Below the pieces are notes generated by a model, which saw only the letters and a program-made list of their open reading frames with translations, was not told the DNA's origin and searched no databases. DNA of 7,856 nt from an uncultured Clostridia bacterium (lineage in GTDB: Bacteria; Bacillota; Clostridia; Christensenellales; Aristaeellaceae). Positions 1 through 6,006 of the stretch are shown here, piece by piece. The DNA lies in NCBI GenBank assembly GCA_934643535.1, contig CAKUCE010000148.1:1-7856 (forward strand). Direction: 5' to 3'. A program made the translations under genes and the position numbers. Each line of letters starts with the position of its first letter. Positions within the stretch are counted from its first letter, which is position 1.

Positions 1-1081
1 CCGCATATCTCTGCTGTTCCGGCAAGCTATGCCCGTAAAAGTCCAGGGTGGTTTTGGCTGATTGATGTCCAAGAAGAACGCTGATGGTTTGAATATCAAC
101 GCCCATCTCCATCAGGCGCGTAGCAAAGCTGTGGCGAAGCGTATGAAAATGTACCCGGACCAGTCCCAACTTTTGTATCTGCCGTTGAAAACGACGCTGA
201 ATGGTGCGTGGCTCCGCCGCATGACCTGCGTGACCAAAGAGAAATTCATCCGCGCTGTTTGCCGCATGCAATGCGTTCTTCAACAACGTGAACAGGAAAT
301 CCGGGAGCGGCAAAATTCGATGGGAACGTCTGGACTTTGGCGTTCCGATCATCAGCATCGTGCGAGTGCCTTCACTGCCTGCAAATCGAGCGGTCCGCTG
401 TACCGTTCTTCTGACCGCCACCGTTTTCTTTTCCCAGTCGATGTCTGACCACTTCAGCGCGCATACTTCGCCCAGCCGCATGCCAGTGTACAGGCCCAGC
501 AGCGTGGGCAGATCATTCTGCGTCAGCGCTTCCTGACGCAGCTTTTCCTGCTCAGCACGGCTCAGAACCCGCTGTTCCATCGTTTCTCTCGATTGAATCT
601 TGATTCTTCTGCAGGGATTTTTCTCTATCGTGCCTTCTTCCTGTGCATAGCGCAACGCTGCTTTCAACAGACGAAAGACGCCCTTAACACTGCCGCCTGC
701 CAGTCCGGAGGCTTCCAGCTGCGAAATGAACCTATGAATCACCTCAGGGGTCAACTGAGATAAAGAAAAGTGTCCAAGGGCAGGAAGCAGGTGTACATTG
801 ATCTGCTGGAGATAAGTTTGATAAGAGGACTCTTTCACACTGCCCAGAAGTTCATTTTCCATCCAACGTTTCAGCCATTCTTTCAACAAGGGTGTCCGAT
901 GCTGCTGTGTTCGGCCCAGCAGCTCTGCCTTTTTTCGCAGCAGCTCATTGCGTACCTCTGCATACTGATGGCCATAGATATATCCGAATCTGGTTTTTCC
1001 CGCTGCGTTTTTTCCGATCACATATCGTCCTTCGTATCGACCATCCCGGCGCTTATAAATATTCTCCCCATGCTTGGACAT
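1..1081 (-). CDS. Tyrosine recombinase / phage- or ICE-type integrase (C-terminal end beyond the window)
   Basis: The minus-strand frame is open from ATG at 1081 to the left edge and gives 360 residues without a stop. An N-terminal arm-type DNA-binding region (about 5-55), a SAM-like core-binding domain (about 65-150) and a catalytic domain (about 170-360) are recognisable. All catalytic residues of the family are visible: R202 in TGMRLGE, K249 in TPKSRR, H313 and R316 in HTLRHSF, H339 in LLGHQS, and the nucleophile Y349 in LDFYGHS. Only the last residues are missing, judging by usual lengths near 370-400. The start is supported by GGGAGG (1090-1095) eight bases upstream and by a stop in frame near 1166 with no other ATG between. 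Members of this family integrate and excise prophages or conjugative elements at att sites. No accessory genes of the element are in view, so its body probably lies to the left. The gene appears intact; activity is inferred. Confidence 0.93.
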   Translation of the reverse strand, partial: MSKHGENIYKRRDGRYEGRYVIGKNAAGKTRFGYIYGHQYAEVRNELLRKKAELLGRTQQHRTPLLKEWLKRWMENELLGSVKESSYQTYLQQINVHLLPALGHFSLSQLTPEVIHRFISQLEASGLAGGSVKGVFRLLKAALRYAQEEGTIEKNPCRRIKIQSRETMEQRVLSRAEQEKLRQEALTQNDLPTLLGLYTGMRLGEVCALKWSDIDWEKKTVAVRRTVQRTARFAGSEGTRTMLMIGTPKSRRSHRILPLPDFLFTLLKNALHAANSADEFLFGHAGHAAEPRTIQRRFQRQIQKLGLVRVHFHTLRHSFATRLMEMGVDIQTISVLLGHQSAKTTLDFYGHSLPEQQRYA

Positions 1082-1169
1082 TTTCCCGACCTCCCAGATA
1101 TTCCCGCCACTTTGATACAGCGGGATACTGCTTTTCTGACGGCGCTTCTGACGGCTTATCCTGCTTCAT
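1053..1169 (-). CDS. Possible 38-residue ORF overlapping the integrase start
   Basis: A short minus-strand frame runs from ATG at 1169 to TAA at 1053-1055. It begins MKQDKPSEAPSEKQ and ends in a more hydrophobic stretch with aromatic residues. An AGAGG sequence lies six bases before the ATG, a usable ribosome binding site. Its end overlaps the first 29 bases of the integrase in another frame, an arrangement typical of translational coupling. Small basic proteins before integrases are often excisionases, but this one has no recognisable winged-helix motif and is shorter than usual Xis proteins. It could equally be a coupling leader peptide or chance. I do not recognise it. Confidence 0.25.
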   Translation of the reverse strand: MKQDKPSEAPSEKQYPAVSKWREYLGGRENVQAWGEYL

Positions 1170-1277
1170 CCGCCGCCTCTTTCAATACGATGATAATCAC
1201 CGCCGATCGTCTGTCCAGTTTTGGACCCATCCTTTGGAAAATGAATGAAAGATGGGTTGAGGCGACCCGGAAGAGTG

Positions 1278-1306
1278 TTGACACGGCAAAACTTTCCGCT
1301 TATAAT
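1278..1306 (+). promoter_or_regulatory. Perfect-consensus SigA-type promoter, divergent from the integrase
   Basis: TTGACA (1278-1283) and TATAAT (1301-1306) are separated by exactly 17 bases, matching the vegetative promoter consensus at every position. Transcription would start near 1313 and run right into the region without a gene. The -35 box sits inside a small dyad GTGT-TG-ACAC (1276-1285), which a repressor might use. No downstream ORF with a good ribosome binding site was found, so the product may be a non-coding RNA or a very short peptide. Confidence 0.75.
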
Positions 1307-1769
1307 ATAGAAGAAGATGGAAATATTTTCTCGTTTTTTCCACTTTCAGTATGTTTTGCCGCAAAATCAAAAAATTTGCGATATTCTTTTTAAAACTATG
1401 TTCTTTCTGAAATGAAGGCTCTCAACTCTCGCGGATTCGTCCTATCCTGCTTTTGCTCTGAATCTTTTTACTGGAGTGTTGTTCATTGTGCAGTTGGTAT
1501 CTCATATTTATCTTTGATTTTTTCTTAAATTCGTTTCTTCCATGATTCATTTCCTACAGCATTTATTTTCGTACCTATTGATATTTGCAGCAGTATAGGA
1601 AAAATTCAGCATTTTACTCAATTGCTTGAGGTATTGAGACTTTCGCAGCAACTGTCGCTCCTCGCAGGTACGTTCTTGCCTCAATATTGAGTATCGTTCC
1701 ATATAGAAGGGAAGCATTATTCTCCCCGCTCTTTCAGTACTGCAGGCACAGGAATAGCACTATTGACTT

Positions 1770-1801
1770 TTCAAACACAAAAGCGCGGAGTTTCTCCGCG
1801 C
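1770..1801 (-). terminator. Intrinsic terminator of hppA
   Basis: Read on the minus strand, an 8-bp GC-rich stem (GCGCGGAG with CTCCGCGC, arms 1783-1790 and 1794-1801, loop of three) is followed by TTTTGTGTTTG. It lies about 50 bases after the hppA stop codon. A second hairpin lies between the stop and this one. Confidence 0.8.
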
Positions 1802-1811
1802 CCGAATACAG

Positions 1812-1852
1812 CGGCCCCCATGCTTTTGCGAAAGCATGGGGGCCGGTTTTTT
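1812..1852 (+). terminator. Strong rightward intrinsic terminator facing hppA
   Basis: The plus strand carries a perfect 15-bp stem (arms 1812-1826 and 1831-1845, four-base loop) followed by GTTTTTT. The T-run is only on the rightward side, so it ends plus-strand transcripts arriving from the left. The only visible candidate for such a transcript starts at the promoter at 1278-1306. For hppA mRNA the same hairpin would form about 8 bases after the stop codon and may protect the 3' end, but without a U-run it is unlikely to terminate. Confidence 0.85.
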
Positions 1853-1853
1853 C

Positions 1854-3974
1854 TTATTTGATCAGCGTAAAGTGGCTGAACAGGGTGGCGAAGGTGTTGG
1901 CTACGGTGGACATGGTCTTGATGAAGATGTCCAACGCAACGCCTACCACGTCCTTGCGGGTGTCGCCTACCGTGTCGCCCACGACAGCTGCCTTGTGGGC
2001 GGGTGAGCCTTTGCCGTGGCCCGTCAGGGCGCCGGATTCGATGTACTTCTTGGCGTTGTCGAACGCGCCGCCGGAGTTGCCCATGAAGATGGCCCGGGGA
2101 ATGGCCACGATGGTTGCGCCTACCAGCAGGCCGCCGACAAACTCCACACCGAACAGGAAGCCGCCCAGAATGGGGATCAGCAGCGCCATGACGGAGGGGA
2201 GCAGCATGGTCTTCAGGGCTTGGCTGGCCGCCATGCGGATCAGCTTGTTGTAGTCGGGCTTCACCTTGCCTTCCAGCACGCCGGGCAAGGACAGCTGACG
2301 GTCGCCCTCGTCCGCCATCTTGCGGGCGGATTCAATGGTGTTGTCGGTCAGCAGGGCGGAGAAATACTCGATCAGCGCGCCGCCGATGATACCGCCCGCC
2401 ACAACGACGTAGGAAGCGATATTCAGGATGGGTTCCGCCGTGACGGAGGTGTAGTTGCCCACATAAGCCACGATCAGGGAAACGGTAGCAAAAGCGGCGG
2501 AGCCGATGGCAAAGCCCTTGCCGATAGCGGCGGTGGTGTTGCCCACGGCATCCAGCTTGTCAGTGATTACGCGCACGTTTTCAGGCAGGTGGCAGGATTC
2601 CGCCAGACCGCCGGCGTTGTCGGCGATGGGGCCGAAAGCGTCGATGGAAACCGTCGCGCCTACGAAGGCCAGCATGCCCAGCGAAGACAGCGCAATGCCG
2701 TAGGTACCGCAGATCTTGCCGGAGAGGAACAGCGCCACACCGATGACCAGAATGGGCAGCAGGCAGGAGCGGGAGCCGATGGCGTCGCCCTTGGTGACCA
2801 CGAAGGCTTCGCCCTCGGTGGCGATCTGCGCCAGCTTCTTGGTGGGGTTATAGTCGGTGGAGGTATAGTATTCCGTGATGGAGCCGATGGCAATGCCGCT
2901 CAGAATGCCCAGCACGGAGGAGATCCACGGGCTCAGCCAGCCCATGCGGAAGTCGGCGTACAGCTCTACCTTGCTGAACACGATCAGCGCGGAGAAGAAG
3001 CCCACCACAATGGTGATGCCGGCGGAGATCCACGTCGCCAGATTCAGTTCCTTGGAGGGATTATCGCCCATTTTGCGGAAGGCCGCATAGCCGAGACCCA
3101 GCACGCAGCCCAGCAGGCCGCCACCCGCCAGAACGATCGGATAGATGCAGGTCGCGTCGAAAGTAGCCTGACCCATGGAACCCTGCGCGCCATTGAACAG
3201 CGTAACGGCGATCATGATGGCCGCCGCCATGGTGGCAACGAAGCTCTCCAGCAGGTCGGAGCAGTTGCCAGCGATGTCGTTCACGTTATCGCCGATGAAG
3301 TCCGCCACCACGTTGGGAACGCGGCTGTCGTCTTCGGGCATGTCATGACGCAGCTTGGCCAGAATGTCGGAGGAAATGTCGGCGGCCTTGGTGTAGTTGC
3401 CGCCCGCTACGCGGTTGAACATGGCTACCAGCGAGCAGCCCAGCGAATAGGTCGTTACCCGCATGATGGAGGAATTGCAGGGCAGATTGGCCAGAAGGCC
3501 CCGACCGGTGGCGGAAGGATCAATGCCCTTCCAGATGACCAGCACCAGTACCAGACCCAGCATGCCGAAAGCCTGCACGCTCAGGCCGGAGATGCTGCCG
3601 CCGCACAGGGCCACCTTCACGGTTTCGCCGATGGACAGGGTCTCCCGGGCGCGGTTGGCGGTACGCACGTTGGCATAGGTCGCGCTGCGCATTCCCAGTA
3701 CGCACACGGCGGAGGACATGCAGGCCCCGATCAGGAAGGTAATGCCGCTGGTCTTTTCAATGAACAGGCTGAACACCAGCGCTACCAGCAGAACCACGAG
3801 GGAAATCGTGCGATATTCGGTTTTCAGAAAGGTCGCAGCGCCGCTGCGGATAATTTCCGCCATTTCGATCATTTCGGCGGTTCCTTCGCCCATCCGGCGA
3901 ATGCGGAAATAATTGTAGAATACGTAGGCAATCGCAAGCACGATCACGCCCAGAACGATCAACCAAGCAGCCAT
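1854..3974 (-). CDS. hppA: Membrane-integral K+-dependent ion-translocating pyrophosphatase
   Basis: The 706-residue product hydrolyses cytoplasmic pyrophosphate and uses the energy to pump H+ and/or Na+ outwards. It has many hydrophobic segments and the usual length for the family. Visible motifs: NYTKAAD (193-199, with K196 and D199), D203, K207, PEDD (213-216), GDNVNDIAG (228-236) with D225, D229 and D233, DAFGP (445-449), GNTTAAIGKG (478-487), KKYIE (642-646), and HKAAVVGDTVGDTRKD (660-675) with D667, D671, K674 and D675. A482 and G485 correspond to the residues that mark potassium-dependent enzymes. E243 in LLES sits where Na+-pumping relatives have their helix-6 glutamate, but Na+ versus H+ cannot be settled here. 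Several canonical motifs are altered: DVGADLVGKVE reads DISSDILAKLR, GDNVGD reads GDNVND and GMGAD reads GNCSD, so this is a divergent subgroup. The start at 3974 has TGAGGA (3982-3987) seven bases upstream. It is transcribed alone after a long leader. Confidence 0.96.
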   Translation of the reverse strand: MAAWLIVLGVIVLAIAYVFYNYFRIRRMGEGTAEMIEMAEIIRSGAATFLKTEYRTISLVVLLVALVFSLFIEKTSGITFLIGACMSSAVCVLGMRSATYANVRTANRARETLSIGETVKVALCGGSISGLSVQAFGMLGLVLVLVIWKGIDPSATGRGLLANLPCNSSIMRVTTYSLGCSLVAMFNRVAGGNYTKAADISSDILAKLRHDMPEDDSRVPNVVADFIGDNVNDIAGNCSDLLESFVATMAAAIMIAVTLFNGAQGSMGQATFDATCIYPIVLAGGGLLGCVLGLGYAAFRKMGDNPSKELNLATWISAGITIVVGFFSALIVFSKVELYADFRMGWLSPWISSVLGILSGIAIGSITEYYTSTDYNPTKKLAQIATEGEAFVVTKGDAIGSRSCLLPILVIGVALFLSGKICGTYGIALSSLGMLAFVGATVSIDAFGPIADNAGGLAESCHLPENVRVITDKLDAVGNTTAAIGKGFAIGSAAFATVSLIVAYVGNYTSVTAEPILNIASYVVVAGGIIGGALIEYFSALLTDNTIESARKMADEGDRQLSLPGVLEGKVKPDYNKLIRMAASQALKTMLLPSVMALLIPILGGFLFGVEFVGGLLVGATIVAIPRAIFMGNSGGAFDNAKKYIESGALTGHGKGSPAHKAAVVGDTVGDTRKDVVGVALDIFIKTMSTVANTFATLFSHFTLIK

Positions 3975-4284
3975 GAGTGCATCCTCAACTTTCCTAAAAT
4001 AATAAGGTCATAAAACAGGTCATGAATACCATGCGTTCGCATCGCGTTCATTCGAATAAAGCTGAGGTTCTTTCAAGAGCATCGCGTGCGCCCTTCTCGG
4101 GCGCTGGTGCCACGGCCGCTACTCCTTCCCTGCGCAATTTTGCCCACAAAAGACACCGTCACCAATCGTCGGATGAACGATGCTGGGCGGTGGAAATAAT
4201 GTTCGGTTTGCGGGACAATGTCTCACAGTTCGATATGAACCGAGGTTTTTCGCCTCGGTGACAGACTCCACCACTCATATCAAC
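3975..4284 (-). ncRNA. Structured 5' leader RNA of hppA, class not recognised
   Basis: The hppA promoter predicts a start near 4284-4286, leaving about 310 untranslated bases. The RNA can form a basal helix GAUAUGA (4275-4281) with UCAUAUC (4232-4238), extendable by two pairs; inside it lies a 7-bp hairpin ACCGAGG/CCUCGGU (4239-4259). Further helices are GAGAC/GUCCC (4211-4223), CACCG/CGGUG (4154-4192) enclosing AUCGU/ACGAU (4165-4181), and a perfect GCGCCC/GGGCGC hairpin (4088-4104). The segment 4061-4067 can pair with the hppA ribosome binding site. Most of the segment is richer in GC than ordinary intergenic DNA. It does not match any riboswitch, T-box, SRP, 6S or tmRNA consensus I can recall. 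It may be a cis-regulatory leader, or a separate small RNA read into hppA. Pairings were found by eye, not by energy folding. Confidence 0.55.
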
Positions 4285-4290
4285 ATAAAC

Positions 4291-4319
4291 ATTATATCTC
4301 GAATGAGATAGCTCGTCAA
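4291..4319 (-). promoter_or_regulatory. hppA promoter with a dyad in its spacer
   Basis: On the minus strand TTGACG (4314-4319) and TATAAT (4291-4296) are exactly 17 bases apart, one mismatch from the vegetative consensus. The inverted repeat TATCTC-GAAT-GAGATA (4295-4310) lies between the two boxes and touches the -10 element, an ideal place for a repressor. No regulator is identified. Confidence 0.82.
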
Positions 4320-4411
4320 GACAGATTTTCCAAAACTTCCTCAATTTTATTTTATCAGAAAATCGTGCGGCGTGCAAGGTGTAAATCCTTGGGCGAATGC
4401 GCCGTTCCAGC

Positions 4412-4440
4412 TTGAATCGACTCGGCGGATATGCTATTCT
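4412..4440 (+). promoter_or_regulatory. Promoter of the polysaccharide deacetylase
   Basis: TTGAAT (4412-4417) and TATTCT (4435-4440) are separated by 17 bases. The predicted start near 4447 leaves only about 18 bases before the ATG, just enough for the ribosome binding site AAGGAGG (4452-4458). The promoter is divergent from that of hppA, about 90 bases away. Confidence 0.6.
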
Positions 4441-4464
4441 TCCTGTCAGAAAAGGAGGGACGGC

Positions 4465-5865
4465 ATGAAAGCAACGTGGCTTCGCAGAGCCGCCGCATGG
4501 ATCGCGGCGCTCGTTCTTCTGTTCCCCTGCGTGTCCGCCTGTGCCGGGCATGAGATAGTGCTTCCCTTTCCAGAGGAGCTGACCATCCGCATGGAAACGG
4601 AGCTGTGGACGGCTGCGGACGGGCGGCAGATCGAGGTCGATCTGCCTGTCACCTGTCAGGAAAGCGTCAATCAGGCGCTCCGGGCCGCATTGGAGGAGCT
4701 TTGGCAGGAGCTTCAGACCCACTCTTCCCCGGAAGAAACGCCGGAGCTTTCCTCCACCTTCCGCATCAGCGGAGAAAGCTGGGCGGGATTTCTCCTGACG
4801 GGCCGCGTCATCCGCTCCAGCCGCAGCCGGAACGACACCTTCGATACCGAGGAGACCGTCTATCTGACCAGCCGGGTCTTCAGCTACGACCTGCTGGACG
4901 GCGCGCCGCTGACCCTTCGGGACGTCTTTCCCGAGGGGAGCATCGTCTGGCAGCGCATCAGCCGGGCGATCGAGGAGCGCTTCGCCCTCTGCTATCCAGG
5001 TACGCCCCATGACGGGACGGCAATCCGCCGGTTGGCGGATGCCGATACGCTTCCCGGCCTGTCCTTTCTTCCCTGCGCCGGGCGTTTCCTGCTGACCTTT
5101 CCTCTGGAGGGCGCGGTGGACGGCAAATGGCAGCTGGTGCAGGTTCCCTTGCTGTACCGCGACTACCGGGAATTCATGATTGCCGAGGCCGACCGTCAGA
5201 CCGACAACAGCGCCCGGCCCATCATCGCCCTGACCTACGACGACGGCCCTGTGCTGAACGTCACCCGGACGCTTCTGCGCAATCTCAACCGTTACGGGGC
5301 TTCGGCCACCTTCTTCTGTGTGGGCACGCAGGTGGAAAAGTGGCCGGACATGGCCCGCCGGGAGCTGGACTTTGGTCACACCGTCGGCTCTCACACCATG
5401 GATCATACCTACGCGGAGGATGTTCACACCGCGTCGCAGCTTCTGCAGGACAGGGAGCAGGTGCTGGCGCTCCATGCCGCGCAGGTGGGGCCTGAGCCGG
5501 TGCTGTTCCGGGCTCCGGGCGGAAACTATGCCAAATATCAAAAGAACAGGATCGGCTGGCCGCTGATCCAGTGGTCGTCTTCTGCCGGAGACACCGGCAA
5601 AAACACGGAGCGTCAGTTGGCGCGGCATCTGACCGCCAACGCAGAGGACGGAAGCATTTTGCTCCTGCACGACATCTATCGGAAGACCGCCGTTTCAGCC
5701 GAAGAATATCTGGCGGAATTTTATCAGCGCGGCTTTCTGACCGCCACGGTGGAGGAGCTGCTTTCTCTGGCCGGAATGGAGCCGGAGGCCGACGAGGTTT
5801 ACACGCATGCTCCCACCGCCTTCACGACCGGCGGAAGCGCGGAAGGCGGTGGAAACGTGCCGTAA
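4465..5865 (+). CDS. Secreted polysaccharide deacetylase (CE4/NodB) with N-terminal PdaC/RsiV-like region
   Basis: The 466-residue product most likely removes acetyl groups from peptidoglycan or another surface glycan outside the membrane. A basic N-terminus and hydrophobic stretch (about 9-21) form a signal peptide; VSAC (23-26) is a plausible lipobox, so C26 may be lipid-anchored. Residues about 40-235 resemble the DUF4163/DUF3298 region of PdaC and RsiV, notably FSYDLLDGAPLTLRDVF (139-155). The NodB domain (about 250-435) carries all motifs: TYDDGP (257-262, catalytic D259 and metal-binding D260), H310 and H314 in GSHTMDH, RAPGG (349-353), W370, and LLH (400-402) with H402. It is therefore expected to be active and metal-dependent. 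A C-terminal Gly/Ser/Ala-rich tail follows. I chose ATG 4465 for its AAGGAGG site and because the frame from 4372 would add residues before the signal peptide. The exact substrate is unknown. Confidence 0.9.
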   Translation: MKATWLRRAAAWIAALVLLFPCVSACAGHEIVLPFPEELTIRMETELWTAADGRQIEVDLPVTCQESVNQALRAALEELWQELQTHSSPEETPELSSTFRISGESWAGFLLTGRVIRSSRSRNDTFDTEETVYLTSRVFSYDLLDGAPLTLRDVFPEGSIVWQRISRAIEERFALCYPGTPHDGTAIRRLADADTLPGLSFLPCAGRFLLTFPLEGAVDGKWQLVQVPLLYRDYREFMIAEADRQTDNSARPIIALTYDDGPVLNVTRTLLRNLNRYGASATFFCVGTQVEKWPDMARRELDFGHTVGSHTMDHTYAEDVHTASQLLQDREQVLALHAAQVGPEPVLFRAPGGNYAKYQKNRIGWPLIQWSSSAGDTGKNTERQLARHLTANAEDGSILLLHDIYRKTAVSAEEYLAEFYQRGFLTATVEELLSLAGMEPEADEVYTHAPTAFTTGGSAEGGGNVP

Positions 5866-5930
5866 CATCTTTGTTTTGGTAGAAAATACACCGTCTTTTT
5901 ATTTTTTAATAAAAAAACATTGTTAACTGG

Positions 5931-5958
5931 TTGACAACACAAAAAAAGTGTGTAAACT
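5931..5958 (+). promoter_or_regulatory. Promoter of the helix-turn-helix gene
   Basis: TTGACA (5931-5936) is a perfect -35 box and TAAACT (5953-5958) a fair -10 box with a 16-base spacer. The spacer holds an A-tract flanked by ACAC and GTGT. The predicted start is near 5965, at the left edge of the 19-bp palindrome. Confidence 0.6.
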
Positions 5959-5964
5959 AAGTAT

Positions 5965-5983
5965 AGAATTTGCTGCAAATTCT
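5965..5983. promoter_or_regulatory. 19-bp perfect palindrome, candidate operator or 5' stem-loop
   Basis: AGAATTTGC and GCAAATTCT (5965-5973 and 5975-5983) form perfect 9-base arms around one T. The site lies between the promoter and the ribosome binding site GGGGAGGAA (5992-6000) of a gene for a DNA-binding protein, the usual position of an autoregulatory operator. In RNA it would form a 7-bp stem with a GCUGC loop at the 5' end of the message. Confidence 0.55.
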
Positions 5984-6006
5984 AAAGATTTGGGGAGGAA
6001 AGTCTC

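Larger units (their letters stand above)
1082..1853. other. Gene-poor, AT-rich stretch between integrase and hppA
   Basis: No convincing protein gene is visible here. From about 1310 to 1780 the DNA is clearly more AT-rich than the genes on either side, which fits foreign DNA or the end region of an integrated element. It contains a perfect-consensus rightward promoter (1278-1306), a 32-codon frame just after it (1317-1415, starting MEIFSRFF, no good ribosome binding site), and a weak hairpin with CGCAAA/TTTGCG arms (1360-1380) before a T-rich run. Also present are a 12-bp palindrome, CTCAATATTGAG (1680-1691), that can also pair with TATTGAG near 1632-1638, and two terminators at the hppA end. 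No tRNA gene or clear att repeat was found, and the element border cannot be placed from one end alone. Confidence 0.6.

Noticed and set aside
770..1393. 207-residue plus-strand frame opposite the integrase start
   Set aside because: Antisense to the well-supported integrase and without initiation signals.
1687..2253. 188-residue plus-strand frame
   Set aside because: Crosses the two terminator hairpins and continues antisense into hppA; no ribosome binding site.
2016..4013. 665-residue plus-strand frame opposite hppA
   Set aside because: Shadow of the GC-rich hppA codons: extreme Gly/His/Gln/Ala composition, no ribosome binding site, and hppA on the other strand is a clear family member.
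4005..4023. Direct repeat AGGTCAT (4005-4011 and 4017-4023) upstream of hppA
   Set aside because: Two 7-base copies are too little to call a regulatory site or att repeat; likely chance.
4085..4125. T-box or SRP RNA core in the hppA leader
   Set aside because: Minus-strand UGGCACC resembles the T-box core and GGAAGGAGUAGC resembles the SRP helix 8 motif, but there is no specifier stem, no terminator/antiterminator pair, and no CC before the would-be GGAA loop.
4022..4261. 79-residue plus-strand frame in the hppA leader
   Set aside because: No ribosome binding site or promoter; it is antisense to a region better explained as structured leader RNA.
4225..4275. tmRNA 3' end on the plus strand (ACTCCACCA near 4265)
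   Set aside because: No proper T-arm at the required distance and no matching 5' end upstream.
4159..5670. 503-residue minus-strand frame opposite the deacetylase
   Set aside because: Low-complexity shadow of the deacetylase gene, and it runs through the hppA promoter. Its final 39 codons (from ATG at 4277) would be an upstream ORF in the hppA leader but lack a ribosome binding site.
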